Part shown: positions 18,899-28,406 of the stretch, in pieces | Numbering within the stretch: the first letter of the stretch is position 1 | Layout: every line of letters begins with the position of its first letter | Origin: Pseudomonas rhizophila | Lineage (GTDB): Bacteria; Pseudomonadota; Gammaproteobacteria; Pseudomonadales; Pseudomonadaceae | Length of the DNA: 64,000 bases | Assembly: GCF_003033885.1 (NCBI RefSeq) | Contig: NZ_CP024081.1 | Span: 2,849,462-2,913,461 of the forward strand | Reading direction: 5' to 3' | Notes under the pieces: generated by a model | The model's database searches: none | What the model saw: only the letters and a program-made list of their open reading frames with translations | Told to the model about the DNA's origin: nothing | Made by a program: the position numbers and the translations under genes

Positions 18899-19125
18899 GG
18901 CTCTTCATGACCGTGGCACTGCAACACGAGTGCGGCAATCATGCCGAGGGAGCCGATGGCGACATTGGCCAGGCTGAGGCTGAACACCCCCGATACCATC
19001 AGCAAAAACGCGACGATGAACAGCGGCACGGCAATCTGGTGCAACACCGGATTGCTCGGGTGACCATGATGGTCAAGGCAGGTGCGCCATTGCCAGGCCG
19101 GGAAGTGGGGGTGACGTTTGCCCAT
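18895..19125 (-). CDS. Short Mpo1/DUF962-like membrane protein, possibly C-terminally truncated
   Basis: 76 residues. MGKRHPHFPAWQWR is followed by HPSNPVLHQIAVPLFIVAFLL and SLSLANVAIGSLGMIAALVL, i.e. two transmembrane helices in a pattern I associate with the Mpo1-like (DUF962) proteins that are often mislabelled 'terminase' in Pseudomonas. Those are longer (about 110-120 residues) and continue after a QRHGH-like motif; here the protein stops after QCHGHEEP, at the edge of the convergent thioesterase gene. AAGGA precedes the start at 19125. It may be a truncated relic. Confidence 0.6.
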   Translation of the reverse strand: MGKRHPHFPAWQWRTCLDHHGHPSNPVLHQIAVPLFIVAFLLMVSGVFSLSLANVAIGSLGMIAALVLQCHGHEEP

Positions 19126-19237
19126 GATGCTGATCCTTGAGTTCGCTAACCGAGTAACCCAAGCGTAAGCCCGGCCGGGCAGCGCGACGAATCGCGGTTG
19201 GCTATCGACGTGATAGGTGGCCATAGCCTTTCACCGT

Positions 19238-19326
19238 TGTGGGAGCAAGGCTTGCCCGCGATGCAGGCGCCTCGTTCCCCAGGGAGACCATATTGTCTTC
19301 ATCGCGGGCAAGCCTTGCTCCCACAG
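19238..19326. repeat. REP-like pair (GGGAGCAAGGCTTGCCCGCG type)
   Basis: Two facing copies of a REP variant with core GGGAGCAAGGCTTGCCCGCG, about 35 bases apart, upstream of the convergent/tandem chemoreceptor end. Confidence 0.85.
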
Positions 19327-19379
19327 ATAGACCCCAGGCCGCAAGAACTCTCCCAGGCAGGTCAATTGGCAGCGGGGTC

Positions 19380-20861
19380 CTAAAGCCTGAGCTGCCCGAT
19401 CGCCTTGTTCAGCTCACCGGCCAACGTTGCCAGTTCATGGCTGGTGGTGGCCGAGTCCACCGTCTGGCGCACGGTGTTTTCAGTCACGTCACGAATACTC
19501 ACGACCGCCCGGTTCATTTCCTCGGCAACCTGGCTTTGCTGCTCGGCCGCCACGGCGATCTGGGTGTTGCTCTCCCGCATCTGCGCCACCGCCCCGGTGA
19601 TTTGCTCCAGAGCCTCACCGGCTTCCCGGGCCTGTTGCACGCAATCGTCGGCCTTGTAGGAGCTTTCCTGCATGAAATCCACCGCGTCCCGGGTTCCCGC
19701 CTGCAAGGCCGACACCATGGCGGTGATTTCATCCGTGGAGGTCTGTACCCGCTTGGCCAGGTTGCGTACTTCGTCGGCCACCACTGCAAACCCTCGACCC
19801 ATTTCCCCGGCTCGCGCCGCTTCAATGGCCGCGTTGAGCGCCAGTAGATTGGTCTGTTCGGCGATGCTGTGGATCACGCTGACCACGCTGTTGATCTTCT
19901 GGCTGTCCTCGGCCAGGCGCTGGATCATTTCGGCGGTCTGCTGCACGCCGCGGGAGAGCCCGGTGATCGACTGTTGCACCCGGCTGACTACTTCGCGGCC
20001 ATTGCCGGCCAAGGTATCGGCGCTTTTCGACAGGTCGCGGGTGGCGCCGGCATGTTGGGCGATGTGATAAACCGTAGCGGACATCTCGTTGATCGCCGTC
20101 GCCGCCTGATCGGTTTCGCTTTGCTGGCCGAGCATGCCGTGGCGAACATCGTTCATGCTCGATGCCAGGCGTGCTGCACCGCTGTCCAGTTGCCGAGCAG
20201 TGCTGGCAACGGTGTCAACCACACGTTGATATCCGGCTTGCATGGCATTGAACGCCGCCGCCATCTGGCCCACTTCGTCCTTGCAGGCCAAGGGGACGCG
20301 GGCGGACAGGTCACCGGTTTTTTCCACGTGCAGCATCACATCCTTCAGGGTGTTGAGCTGGCTGAGCAGAAACCGGATTAGCAGCTGCGATGCGCCCAGC
20401 ATGGCCAGCATCAACACGAACACCGCCACGGCGTATTGGCTGAAGCGTTCCCTGAACACCTGGCTCAGGCTTGCGCCTTGGGCCAGCACGGCCAACTGTT
20501 GGCCGTCACCGCCACGGATTACTTCGGCGCCCAGCAGTGGGTTGTCGCCCAACAGGGGGCTGGCCGAGAGTGCTACCCAGCCGTTGGCCTCTGCTATTGA
20601 AGGCAATGATTGATCGTTCAATGTGGGAATCTGGCCGCGCTGGAATGCCAGCAGGTGATCGGCCTTGGGCAATGGCTGCCCGGCAGGCCAGGCACTGAGC
20701 AAGCGTGCCTGGGCCTGGGCGTTTGCCTGGGCCGCATGGTTGCGCGCCTGTTGTTCGAGCTGCACCGCGTAGAGTACGAGCAGCAAGGTCGTGACAAAGG
20801 CGACCGCATTGACCGCCCAGAATTTGTACTTCAGTGAGATATTGCTAAGCCAGGCACCCAT
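19380..20861 (-). CDS. Methyl-accepting chemotaxis protein
   Basis: 493 residues. Transmembrane helix 1 about residues 14-34, a short periplasmic domain (about 35-150), transmembrane helix 2 about 160-180, HAMP, then the coiled signalling domain with the hairpin [19 protein letters not shown]. The periplasmic part is too short for a full dCache fold, so the ligand cannot be guessed. The start at 20861 ([15 protein letters not shown]) places the first helix correctly. By gene order I take it to match the PA2867-type transducer of P. aeruginosa; that is from memory. Confidence 0.9.
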   Translation of the reverse strand: MGAWLSNISLKYKFWAVNAVAFVTTLLLVLYAVQLEQQARNHAAQANAQAQARLLSAWPAGQPLPKADHLLAFQRGQIPTLNDQSLPSIAEANGWVALSASPLLGDNPLLGAEVIRGGDGQQLAVLAQGASLSQVFRERFSQYAVAVFVLMLAMLGASQLLIRFLLSQLNTLKDVMLHVEKTGDLSARVPLACKDEVGQMAAAFNAMQAGYQRVVDTVASTARQLDSGAARLASSMNDVRHGMLGQQSETDQAATAINEMSATVYHIAQHAGATRDLSKSADTLAGNGREVVSRVQQSITGLSRGVQQTAEMIQRLAEDSQKINSVVSVIHSIAEQTNLLALNAAIEAARAGEMGRGFAVVADEVRNLAKRVQTSTDEITAMVSALQAGTRDAVDFMQESSYKADDCVQQAREAGEALEQITGAVAQMRESNTQIAVAAEQQSQVAEEMNRAVVSIRDVTENTVRQTVDSATTSHELATLAGELNKAIGQLRL

Positions 20862-20967
20862 GGAAGGTCTTCTCTGATAGCGGAAACAGTTTTGGCAAGG
20901 TGCCATTATTGTGCCGCTATCCAAGGTGTGGGGTGTTGATATGGGTCAACAGACAACGCCTATCCCC

Positions 20968-21059
20968 TTTGGGAGCGAGCCTGCTCGCGATAGCGGTGTA
21001 CCAGTCGGCCTATGGGCAAGCTGATCCATTGCTATCGCGAGCAGGCTCGCTCCCACAGG
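20968..21059. repeat. REP pair in inverted orientation
   Basis: Two facing copies of the GGGAGCGAGCCTGCTCGCG palindrome between the chemoreceptor start and the end of tatD. Confidence 0.9.
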
Positions 21060-21070
21060 TTTTCACTGGG

Positions 21071-21877
21071 TCAGGAGAGGGTGGGCAAGCCAAAAAACGC
21101 GCGGGCACAGGCGGTGCTATGGGCAGCGAGGTCTTCCTGGCTTTCGCCCCGGTGCAAGGCGACTTCGCGCAAGGTTTCCGTCAGGTAGGCCGGTTCGTTT
21201 CGACCATTCTTGGGTTTGGGGCGCAGTGTGCGAGGCAACAGGTACGGTGCATCGCTTTCAAGCATCAAGCGAGTGCGAGGAATTTCCCGTACCAATGGAT
21301 GCAAATGGGTGCCCCGGCGCTCGTCGCAGATCCAGCCTGTGATGCCTATATGCAAGTCCAGGTCGAGATAGCTGAACAGGGCCTTTTTCTCACCGGTAAA
21401 GCAGTGCACCACCGCTGCGGGCAATTGGTCGCGAAAATCCCGCAGGATTTCCAGCAGTCGCTGATCGGCATCACGTTCGTGAAGAAAGACCGGCAATTGC
21501 AACTCCACCGCCAGGGCGAGGTGTTCTTCCAGGACTTTTTCCTGCTGCGGGCGCGGGGAGAAGTCCCGGTTGAAATCCAGCCCGCATTCACCCACTGCGC
21601 GAATGCGGTCTTGTTTCAGCAGGTCTTTGAGGTGCCTGGCGCTATCGGCGGTCCAGTCGCTGGCGCTATGGGGGTGAACACCGGCGGTGGAAAACAGCCG
21701 TTCCCCGGCGTCATCGAGGCGCTGGCACAGCTCAAACGCCTGTTCGCTGCCGTCGACGCTGGTACCGGTCAAGACCAGTTGGCAGACACCGGCCGCATAG
21801 GCGCGCTCAAGCACGGCCTCGTGTTTGTCGGCAAAACTGGGGTTGGTCAGGTTGACGCCGATATCGATGAGTTGCAT
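21071..21877 (-). CDS. tatD: TatD-family metal-dependent hydrolase
   Basis: 268 residues, closest in pattern to E. coli TatD itself: [15 protein letters not shown] at the start, [46 protein letters not shown] and [10 protein letters not shown]. TatD is a cytoplasmic 3'-5' exonuclease of the amidohydrolase superfamily linked to DNA repair and protein quality control. The start at 21877 gives the conserved N-terminus; upstream codons add no conserved sequence. Confidence 0.93.
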   Translation of the reverse strand: MQLIDIGVNLTNPSFADKHEAVLERAYAAGVCQLVLTGTSVDGSEQAFELCQRLDDAGERLFSTAGVHPHSASDWTADSARHLKDLLKQDRIRAVGECGLDFNRDFSPRPQQEKVLEEHLALAVELQLPVFLHERDADQRLLEILRDFRDQLPAAVVHCFTGEKKALFSYLDLDLHIGITGWICDERRGTHLHPLVREIPRTRLMLESDAPYLLPRTLRPKPKNGRNEPAYLTETLREVALHRGESQEDLAAHSTACARAFFGLPTLS

Positions 21878-22112
21878 GGTGCTACCTCGACCCAAAGGCC
21901 GCAAAGCATATCAGAGCTGTAGATTTATAAGAAAAGCCAAGAACTACAACGAGTTGAGGCTGTCTGTTGAGGCCGCCAGACCGGTCGGGTTGGTATAAAC
22001 GCCAGCACTGTGCCAGTCTTTCGCACTTTTCAGCGCCCCAGGTGCTCTGTTTCTGTCGACCCCAGCTTCGATATTTCAAGGCTGCGGGCCGCGGTATCCT
22101 TTCGGAGAGTGG

Positions 22113-23534
22113 ATGACACGTCCCCAAGTGTTGTTGCTGCTGTGTTGTTCGCTGTTGCTGCCGATGCCGGCCGAGGCGCGGCTGCCCGGCCCGGTACAGG
22201 TGGTAGCGCCGACTACGGTGCGCGACCTTGCGCAAATCCGCAGCAGCCGGGTGCTGAAAGTTTTGGTCAACCAGAGCCGCAACAGCTCTGGCGAAGTCAA
22301 GGGGCAACCCATTGGCGTCGAATATCATCGCTTACGTGCCTTCGAGCAATACCTCAACGGCCACGCTCGGGATGACCAGAAAATCACCCTCAAAATCATT
22401 CCCAAGGCCAAGGACCAACTGCTGGGCGCCTTGCAACGCGGAGAAGGCGATCTGGTCGCGCCCGGCGAGTTGCTCGAGCCCCTGGCTGGCCTTGCGGTCA
22501 GCGCCAGCAATCCGATTCGCACCGACGTGCCGTTGCTTCTGGTGGGAGCCAAGGGCCAGCGGCGCTACACCCGCGTAGAGCAACTGTCGGGCAAGACCCT
22601 GGCCCTGCCCAACGGTAGCGCCGCAGGGGAAGCCCTGAGTCAGATCAACCAGAAGCTGGCACTGCGTAAATTACCGCCGGTGAAGATCGAGTGGGTCGAC
22701 CCGACCCTGGCGGTGGAAGATGTGCTGGAAATGGTTCAGGCCGGGATTTTCCATCTGACCATCGTCGAGCAGCCCATTGCCGAACGCTGGAGCAAGATCC
22801 TGCCCAAGCTGCGTTTCGACCGGCAGGTGCTCATTGGCGAGCCGGCTGACGAGTATTGGTTTGTCCGTCGTGACGCCGCCATGCTGCGAGCGAGCATCGA
22901 CCGCTTCCTGACGACTTATAAGGCGCCTTCCAATCAGGACGCGGCGTTTCTGCGCATCTATCGCCGCTTGTACCGGGTTCACTATCCGCTGGCCCGTGCC
23001 AATCGCCAGCGTCTTGAGAAACTGCGCCCGGTGTTGCAAAAACATGCCACGGCCCAAGGCATGGATTGGCTGAACCTGGCGGCACTGGCGTTCAAGGAGT
23101 CTTCCCTGCAACCCAATGCCCGCAGTGGCAGCGGCCCTACGGGTCTTATGCAGATTACCCCTTCAGCAGCCCAGAGGGTCGGGGTGCGCAACATCCAGAA
23201 CCTGGACGCCAACGTGCAGGCTGGCGCCAAGTACCTGGCCTTGATACGCCGAAAGTTTTTCGCCAGCCCCAAGCTCAATGAGCGCGAGCGAATGGCCTTC
23301 GTCCTGGCCGCCTACAACATGGGGCCTGAGCGTGTCCAAGGCATGCGGGCCGAGGCCAGGCGGCGGGGACTCAATCCCAATCAGTGGTTCTTCCAGGTCG
23401 AACGCATCGCCATGGAGCAGGTGGGAATGGGCGCAGTAAGCTACGTTAATAGTGTGAACAAATACTATCTGGCATTTGATCGTGAACGGGAGTCGCTGGA
23501 ACCCAGGGAACAAAAGGTTGTTGTGCGTAAATGA
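22113..23534 (+). CDS. mltF: MltF-type membrane-bound lytic murein transglycosylase
   Basis: 473 residues. Signal peptide (MTRPQVLLLLCCSLLLPMPAE), then a solute-binding-protein-like domain (about residues 45-270), then a GH23 lytic transglycosylase domain whose catalytic Glu is in AFKESSLQP, followed by GPTGLMQITPSA and AYNMGPERV. This two-domain order defines MltF; the N-terminal domain senses muropeptides and gates the enzyme. It cleaves the MurNAc-GlcNAc bond in the periplasm. Pseudomonas usually has two MltF paralogues; neighbours suggest the MltF2 type. GGAG precedes the ATG. Confidence 0.88.
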   Translation: MTRPQVLLLLCCSLLLPMPAEARLPGPVQVVAPTTVRDLAQIRSSRVLKVLVNQSRNSSGEVKGQPIGVEYHRLRAFEQYLNGHARDDQKITLKIIPKAKDQLLGALQRGEGDLVAPGELLEPLAGLAVSASNPIRTDVPLLLVGAKGQRRYTRVEQLSGKTLALPNGSAAGEALSQINQKLALRKLPPVKIEWVDPTLAVEDVLEMVQAGIFHLTIVEQPIAERWSKILPKLRFDRQVLIGEPADEYWFVRRDAAMLRASIDRFLTTYKAPSNQDAAFLRIYRRLYRVHYPLARANRQRLEKLRPVLQKHATAQGMDWLNLAALAFKESSLQPNARSGSGPTGLMQITPSAAQRVGVRNIQNLDANVQAGAKYLALIRRKFFASPKLNERERMAFVLAAYNMGPERVQGMRAEARRRGLNPNQWFFQVERIAMEQVGMGAVSYVNSVNKYYLAFDRERESLEPREQKVVVRK

Positions 23535-23633
23535 TCGAGTAAACTGATTGGTATCACGGATTTTTTCCGCTTTTATCATGCATTTTGTTGATTAATATAG
23601 CGGCCAACCCACTTATCCCAAGGAATGAACCTA

Positions 23634-24068
23634 ATGAGCACTTTCATCAACAAAGTTCTGTTTACTCGCGCTGGCTATGGCCTGACTGTCCTGCGCATCG
23701 TTGTCGGGATCATCTTCGCCGCCCACGGCTCCCAGAAACTCTTCGGCCTGTTCGGTGGCTACGGCCTGACGGGGACGGCGCAGTGGATGGAAAGCATTGG
23801 CCTGACCCCCGGTTATCTGATGGCGACACTGGCCGGCGGCACCGAGTTTTTCGCCGGGCTGGCCTTGATCATCGGTCTGCTGGCCCGTCCAGCGGCGCTG
23901 GGACTGGCCTTCCTGTCGCTGGTGGCGATTTTCTCCGTGCACATTGGCAACGGTCTGTTCATGGCCAACAACGGTTATGAGTTTGCCCTGGCTTTGCTGG
24001 CAGGCAGCGTCGCGGTGCTGATCGAAGGTGCTGGCAAGTTGTCGGTCGACCAGGCCATCGCCCGCTGA
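23634..24068 (+). CDS. DoxX-family membrane protein
   Basis: 144 residues with four transmembrane helices: LTVLRIVVGIIFAAHGSQKLFG, the GYLMATLAGGTEFFAGLALIIG segment and two more. Belongs to DoxX/YphA-type membrane proteins, linked to thiol and oxidative stress in other bacteria. AAGGA is placed for the ATG at 23634 rather than the ATG at 23625. A clear terminator follows 19 bases after the stop. Confidence 0.85.
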   Translation: MSTFINKVLFTRAGYGLTVLRIVVGIIFAAHGSQKLFGLFGGYGLTGTAQWMESIGLTPGYLMATLAGGTEFFAGLALIIGLLARPAALGLAFLSLVAIFSVHIGNGLFMANNGYEFALALLAGSVAVLIEGAGKLSVDQAIAR

Positions 24069-24087
24069 TTGCATACCTGAATCATTG

Positions 24088-24114
24088 AAGGCCCGTCTGG
24101 AACGGGCCTTTTTT
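24088..24114 (+). terminator. Rho-independent terminator after doxX
   Basis: AAGGCCCGT and ACGGGCCTT form a 9-bp stem with a CTGGA loop and a U run. Confidence 0.9.
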
Positions 24115-24128
24115 GTGCGCGCAGATTC

Positions 24129-24158
24129 TTGACACTGGCCGGTCAGCTTCTCTAGGAT
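24129..24158 (+). promoter_or_regulatory. Strong sigma70 promoter of the riboswitch-like leader
   Basis: Perfect TTGACA, 18-base spacer, TAGGAT. Transcription would begin near 24165, right before the first paired strand of the leader structure at 24168. Confidence 0.7.
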
Positions 24159-24167
24159 GCCGCTCAT

Positions 24168-24271
24168 GCGCCGATTTAAACAGCTACTTGCGGGGCGCCA
24201 GGTGACTCATTCAGTCACCGATAGAAGCCGGTTACACGGGGCTTCGAAATACCGCTAAAGCGCTGGTTCGG
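24168..24271 (+). promoter_or_regulatory. SAM-II-like riboswitch (long-loop form), candidate
   Basis: P1: GCGCC (24168-24172) pairs with GGCGC (24194-24198). Its loop begins GATTTAAA and ends CTTGC, the conserved SAM-II loop segments. Two pseudoknot helices join the loop to the 3' part: GCGG (24190-24193) with CCGC (24252-24255), which runs into GCTAAAG, and CAGC (24181-24184) with GCTG (24262-24265). Between lie two local hairpins, GGTGACT/AGTCACC (24201-24219) and GAAGCC/GGCTTC (24224-24245), a long insert that classic SAM-II lacks. Downstream TGCCTC (24275-24280) can pair with GAGGCA (24302-24307) over the likely ribosome site. SAM-II is known mainly from alphaproteobacteria. Confidence 0.6.
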
Positions 24272-24320
24272 TGTTGCCTCTCACCTGCCATGCAGACTTT
24301 TGAGGCAGAGACACGACACG

Positions 24321-24629
24321 ATGAACGCATCCAGCCCCCTTGTACGTCTTGCGCCGATCACGGCGAACCTTCTGCAACGCAATCCAAAAATCCTTCTGGG
24401 CGGTACTCACCAGCCTACGCTATTGCGCTATCTCGACGGCTGGCCGCGACGCAACCACGGGCCGGCGGCGTTCCTTATCCAGTTTGTCGAAGACGGTGAG
24501 TCTCTGGCGCGTTTTGCCGATGACAGTTTCGATCTGGCCGTTATCCAGTCCCCCAGTGCGGCGCACGCCAGCGAAATGATCCGGCAATTGACCCGCGTGG
24601 CCCGACAGGGGCTGATTACCCGCCGCTGA
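24321..24629 (+). CDS. Short methyltransferase-like protein under the SAM-II-like leader
   Basis: 102 residues, MNASSPLVRLAPITANLLQR at the start. The segment ARFADDSFDLAVIQSPSAAHAS followed by EMIRQLTRVARQGL resembles the motif II to motif III part of class I SAM methyltransferases (LPFxDxSFDxV... then RVLRPGG). The glycine-rich SAM-binding motif I is not evident, and the protein is far shorter than an active methyltransferase. The likely ribosome site GAGG is 15 bases from the ATG. The function is unknown; its leader suggests control by SAM. Confidence 0.65.
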   Translation: MNASSPLVRLAPITANLLQRNPKILLGGTHQPTLLRYLDGWPRRNHGPAAFLIQFVEDGESLARFADDSFDLAVIQSPSAAHASEMIRQLTRVARQGLITRR

Positions 24630-24676
24630 GGTGAGCTGAGATGACTGGGTTTTTCGGGCCTTGGGCCGGTGAAGCT

Positions 24677-25174
24677 TTATATGTATTCAATGTGAGTGAC
24701 ATATAAAAGTTGTTCACCTGCGGGTGTCTGAACCTTGATCTCAGCATCCAGCGCTTTGCCGATCAACGCCCGCGCCAAGGGCGAGTCGATGCTGATAAGG
24801 TTCTTTTTCAGGTCCAGTTCGTCGGGGCCGACGATGCGATAGCGAGACTCTTTGCCGTCCTCATCTTCAACCGTGACCCAAGCGCCGAAATACACTTTGT
24901 TCGGGTCACTGGGTTTTTCACTGACCACCTTGAGGGCTTCCAGGCGCTTGGTGAGGAAACGCACGCGGCTGTCGATTTCCCGCAGCATTTTCTTGCCATA
25001 GGTGTATTCGGCGTTTTCCGAACGATCCCCCTGGGCCGCCGCCTCGCTGACCGCTTGGGTCACCTGAGGGCGGCGCACATGCCACAGTTCATGAAATTCA
25101 GCGCGCATCCGCGCCTCGCCCTCAGGGGTGATCAACGCGGTGCCGGCGGTGCGGGGTGGGCGATAACGGCTCAT
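24677..25174 (-). CDS. greB: Transcription elongation factor GreB
   Basis: 165 residues: N-terminal coiled coil ([23 protein letters not shown]... to about residue 80) with acidic tip residues, then the FKBP-like C-terminal domain ([38 protein letters not shown]). GreB enters the RNA polymerase secondary channel and triggers cleavage of backtracked RNA. The length and the [10 protein letters not shown] signature fit GreB. Single gene between the SAM-regulated gene and the ybbP end. Confidence 0.92.
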   Translation of the reverse strand: MSRYRPPRTAGTALITPEGEARMRAEFHELWHVRRPQVTQAVSEAAAQGDRSENAEYTYGKKMLREIDSRVRFLTKRLEALKVVSEKPSDPNKVYFGAWVTVEDEDGKESRYRIVGPDELDLKKNLISIDSPLARALIGKALDAEIKVQTPAGEQLLYVTHIEYI

Positions 25175-25208
25175 GGCAACTTCTTGTGGTGGCGAAGCCG
25201 GGAGTCTA

Positions 25209-27716
25209 TCAACCCTCGCGCAAGACTGTCAGCGGGCTGGCATTGAGGGCTCGACGGGTGCCGAACACACCGGCAGCCCCGATCAATAACGCTCCCACCA
25301 AAGGCAGTACCAGCAACCATGGATGCGGATGCCAGGGCAGGTCGAACGCGTAACGGTAAAGCACCAGGCTCACCAGTTCCGAACCCAAGGCCGCGAGCAA
25401 GCCACTGACCGCACCCAACAGCCCGAACTCGATGCGCCGGGCCTTGACCAACAGGGCTCGTTCGGCACCCAGGGCGCGGAGCAGCGCACCCTGGTGGATC
25501 CGTTCATCGAGGGTGGCTTGCAGGCCGGAGAACAGCACGGCCATTCCCGCAGCCAGTACAAACAGCAACACATATTCCACGGCCAGGGTGACCTGGGCCA
25601 GGATGCTGCGCAACTGCTCGAGCAGGGCTTCGACTTGCAGGATCGTCACCGCCGGGAAGGCCCGGGACAGGTCGACAATCTGCTGGTCGTGGCCCGCCGC
25701 CAGATAGAAGCTGGTGAGATAGGTGGCCGGTAGATCCTTCAGCGTGCCGGGTTGGAAGATCATGAAAAAGTTAGGCTGGAAGTTGTCCCAGTTGATTTCT
25801 CGCAAGCTGGTGACCTTCGCCTCGCGATTGACGCCGCCCACGTTGAAAACCAAACGGTCCCCCAGCTGGATCTTGAGGTTCTCGGCCACCTTGCCTTCTA
25901 CCGAAACGCCCGGAATATCGTCCGGCGGTTGCTGCGGCCACCAGGTCCCGGCCGTGACGACGTTGCCCGCCGGCAGGTCCGCTGCCCAGGTCAGGCTCAG
26001 GTCACGCTGCAGGGCCCGGTCACCGGCCGAGTCCTTGGTGACAAATTCCTTGGCCGGCTCGCCGTTGATACTGATCAGGCGTCCCGGTACCACGGGGTAG
26101 AGCGGCGCCGATTGCGCCGACAACGCCAGCAGCTTGTCGGTGAAGGCCTGCTTGTCGTTGGGCAGAATGTTCAGGGCGAAATAGTTCGGGGCGTTTTTCG
26201 GCAACTGGTTTTGCCAGGTGTCCAGCAGCTCGCCGCGCAAGAGGGCGATCAGCGCCATGGACAACAGAATCAAGCCGAATGCCAACGCTTGGCCGGCCGC
26301 CGCCAAGGGGTGGCGCAGCAACTGGCCCAGGCCGAGCCGCCAGGGTAACGAGGCGCGGGCCAGCATCCTGCGCAGGCTCTGGAGCAGCAGCAACAGCAGG
26401 CCGCCGAGCACCAGTGCTGCGATGACGCCACCGCCGAGCAGGGCGAACGTCAGGACCAGGTCCAGGCTCAAGCGCCACATGATCAGGCCAAGGGCACCCA
26501 GGGCGGCCCCATAGACCACCCAGGTGCTGGAAGGAATCGGCAGCATGTCCCGGCGTAAAACGCGCAAGGGAGGGACCCGTCCCAACGCGGCCAGAGGGGG
26601 CAGGGCGAAGCCCGCCAACGCCACCATTCCGGTGCCGATTCCGGCAATGGCCGGCAGCAGGCCTCCCGGTGGGACGGTCGTGGGTAACAGGTCATGCAGC
26701 AGTGCAAACAGTCCCAGTTGGGCGACCCAGCCAAGCAGCGCACCGCTGAGGCTGGCCAGCAGGCCCAGCACGGTCAATTGCAGGCTGAACAGCACCATGG
26801 TTTCCCGGCGTGACAACCCCAGGCAACGCAGCAGTGCGCTGGCATCAAAGCGTCGGGTGGCAAAGCGGTTGGCCGAGAGGGCGACGGCGACGCCGGACAG
26901 CAGCACCGCCACCAGGCTGGCCATGTTCAGGTAGCGTTCGGCCTTGCCCAGGGCGCCACCGATCTGCCGGTTGCCATCGCGCGCATCCTGCAGACGCTGG
27001 TTGGGCTCCAGGCCCGGCTTGATCAGGTCGCGGTAGGTTTGCAACGCTGGTGCCGGGCCGCGCCACAGGTCGCGATAACTGACGCGGCTGCCGGGCTGTA
27101 CGACGCCGGTAGCGTCCAGGTCCTTGAGGTTGATCATGACCCGGGGCGTGAGGCTATAGAAATTGCCGGCGCGATCCGGTTCGTAGGTCAACACACGGCT
27201 CAGGCGCAGGGGCTGGTTGCCGACGTCTATGCTGTCGCCTATTTTCAGGTCCAGTGCCGTCAGCAGCCGTGCTTCAACCCAGGCCTCGCCTGGGTTCGGT
27301 CGCCCGCCGGTTTCTTCCGGGGCGAACGGGGCAGGGGCGCTTTTCAGTTCGCCGCGCAGGGGGTAGATGTCATCGACGGCCTTGACGCTGGAAAGTTGAA
27401 TGCCATTGTCGGTGGCCACGACGCTGGAAAACTCCACCACCCGGGCATGTTCGAGGCCCAGATCGGTGCCGCCGCGAATCTGTTCGGGACGGGCAGGCGA
27501 GCTGCCTTCGAGCAGCAGGTCGGCGCCAAGGAATTCGGTGGCGCGCATCATCATCGCGCCGTTGAGACGGGCTCCGAAGTAACCGATGGCGGTACTCGCC
27601 GCCACCGCCACCAGCAGGGCGAAGAACAACACCCGCAGTTCGCCGGCGCGGGCGTCGCGCAGCAATTGGCGGACAGCGAGACTGAACAGACGCAACAGCG
27701 GCAAGCGTGCCATCAA
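25209..27716 (-). CDS. ybbP: ABC transporter permease YbbP (FtsX family)
   Basis: 835 residues with two FtsX-type permease modules: a helix near residues 20-40, three helices about 260-400, further helices around 400-480, and three at the C-terminus (about 710-830), with large periplasmic regions between. This is the YbbP layout of the type VII (MacB-like) ABC family. It starts 4 bases inside the end of ybbA (overlapping ATGA), a sign of translational coupling. Its substrate is not known; in E. coli, ybbAP sits beside tesA, as here. Confidence 0.9.
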   Translation of the reverse strand: MMARLPLLRLFSLAVRQLLRDARAGELRVLFFALLVAVAASTAIGYFGARLNGAMMMRATEFLGADLLLEGSSPARPEQIRGGTDLGLEHARVVEFSSVVATDNGIQLSSVKAVDDIYPLRGELKSAPAPFAPEETGGRPNPGEAWVEARLLTALDLKIGDSIDVGNQPLRLSRVLTYEPDRAGNFYSLTPRVMINLKDLDATGVVQPGSRVSYRDLWRGPAPALQTYRDLIKPGLEPNQRLQDARDGNRQIGGALGKAERYLNMASLVAVLLSGVAVALSANRFATRRFDASALLRCLGLSRRETMVLFSLQLTVLGLLASLSGALLGWVAQLGLFALLHDLLPTTVPPGGLLPAIAGIGTGMVALAGFALPPLAALGRVPPLRVLRRDMLPIPSSTWVVYGAALGALGLIMWRLSLDLVLTFALLGGGVIAALVLGGLLLLLLQSLRRMLARASLPWRLGLGQLLRHPLAAAGQALAFGLILLSMALIALLRGELLDTWQNQLPKNAPNYFALNILPNDKQAFTDKLLALSAQSAPLYPVVPGRLISINGEPAKEFVTKDSAGDRALQRDLSLTWAADLPAGNVVTAGTWWPQQPPDDIPGVSVEGKVAENLKIQLGDRLVFNVGGVNREAKVTSLREINWDNFQPNFFMIFQPGTLKDLPATYLTSFYLAAGHDQQIVDLSRAFPAVTILQVEALLEQLRSILAQVTLAVEYVLLFVLAAGMAVLFSGLQATLDERIHQGALLRALGAERALLVKARRIEFGLLGAVSGLLAALGSELVSLVLYRYAFDLPWHPHPWLLVLPLVGALLIGAAGVFGTRRALNASPLTVLREG

Positions 27717-28396
27717 GGCTCCAGGGGGGCGACCATCTGGCCGGCTTCAAGTCGAATCAGGCGCCGGCAACGATGGGCCAGGCGTTCGTCATGGGTGACC
27801 AGCACCAGGGTCGTGCCGCTTTCCTTGTTCAACTCGAACAGAAGATCGCTGATGCGCTCACCGGTGTGGCTGTCGAGGTTGCCAGTGGGTTCGTCGGCAA
27901 ACAGCACGTCCGGCTCGGCCGCAAAGGCACGGGCAATCGCCACGCGTTGCTGCTCGCCGCCGGAGAGCTGGCGGGGCGAATGGGTCAGGCGCTGGCCCAG
28001 GCCGACCCGCTGCAGCAATTCCGTAGCGCGTTCGCGGGCATCCTGGCGACCATCAAGCTCCAATGGCAGCATGACGTTTTCCAGCGCATTGAGGCTGTCG
28101 AGCAACTGGAACGACTGGAAGACAAAGCCGACATGCTCGGCGCGGATCCGGGCCCGCTGGTCTTCATCCAGAACGCTGAGGGCTTGACCTGCGAGGGTCA
28201 CTTCACCGCTGCTGGGCAGGTCGAGGCCGGCCAGCAGGCCCAGGAGGGTGGATTTGCCGGAACCGGATGCGCCGACAATGGCCAGGCTGTCGCCCTTGTT
28301 CAGTTCCAGGCTGAGTTCGTGCAGGATAGTCAGTTCACCTTCCGCGCTGGGAACCACTTTGCTAAGGTCCTTCGCGGTGAGAATGCTTGAGCCCAT
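27713..28396 (-). CDS. ybbA: ABC transporter ATP-binding protein YbbA
   Basis: 227 residues. Walker A GASGSGKST, Q loop VFQSFQLLDSLNALEN, signature LSGGEQQRVAIARA, Walker B DVLFADEPTGNLD, switch His VTHDERLAHR: a complete LolD/MacB-type ATPase. Partner of YbbP. The start at 28396 gives MGSSILTAKDLSK, the conserved N-terminus; only 10 bases separate it from the tesA start on the other strand, so the promoters of each must lie within the other gene. Confidence 0.93.
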   Translation of the reverse strand: MGSSILTAKDLSKVVPSAEGELTILHELSLELNKGDSLAIVGASGSGKSTLLGLLAGLDLPSSGEVTLAGQALSVLDEDQRARIRAEHVGFVFQSFQLLDSLNALENVMLPLELDGRQDARERATELLQRVGLGQRLTHSPRQLSGGEQQRVAIARAFAAEPDVLFADEPTGNLDSHTGERISDLLFELNKESGTTLVLVTHDERLAHRCRRLIRLEAGQMVAPLEP

Positions 28397-28406
28397 GGAG
28401 AATCCG

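Noticed and set aside
24290..24499. Alternative small frame beginning ATGCAGAC inside the leader
   Set aside because: It overlaps the conserved downstream gene in another frame and has no ribosome site; an upstream reading-frame role is possible but not supported.
27039..28187. A 382-codon frame antisense to ybbP/ybbA
   Set aside because: Overlaps two conserved ABC transporter genes entirely, with Gln/Arg/Gly-rich composition and no family features.
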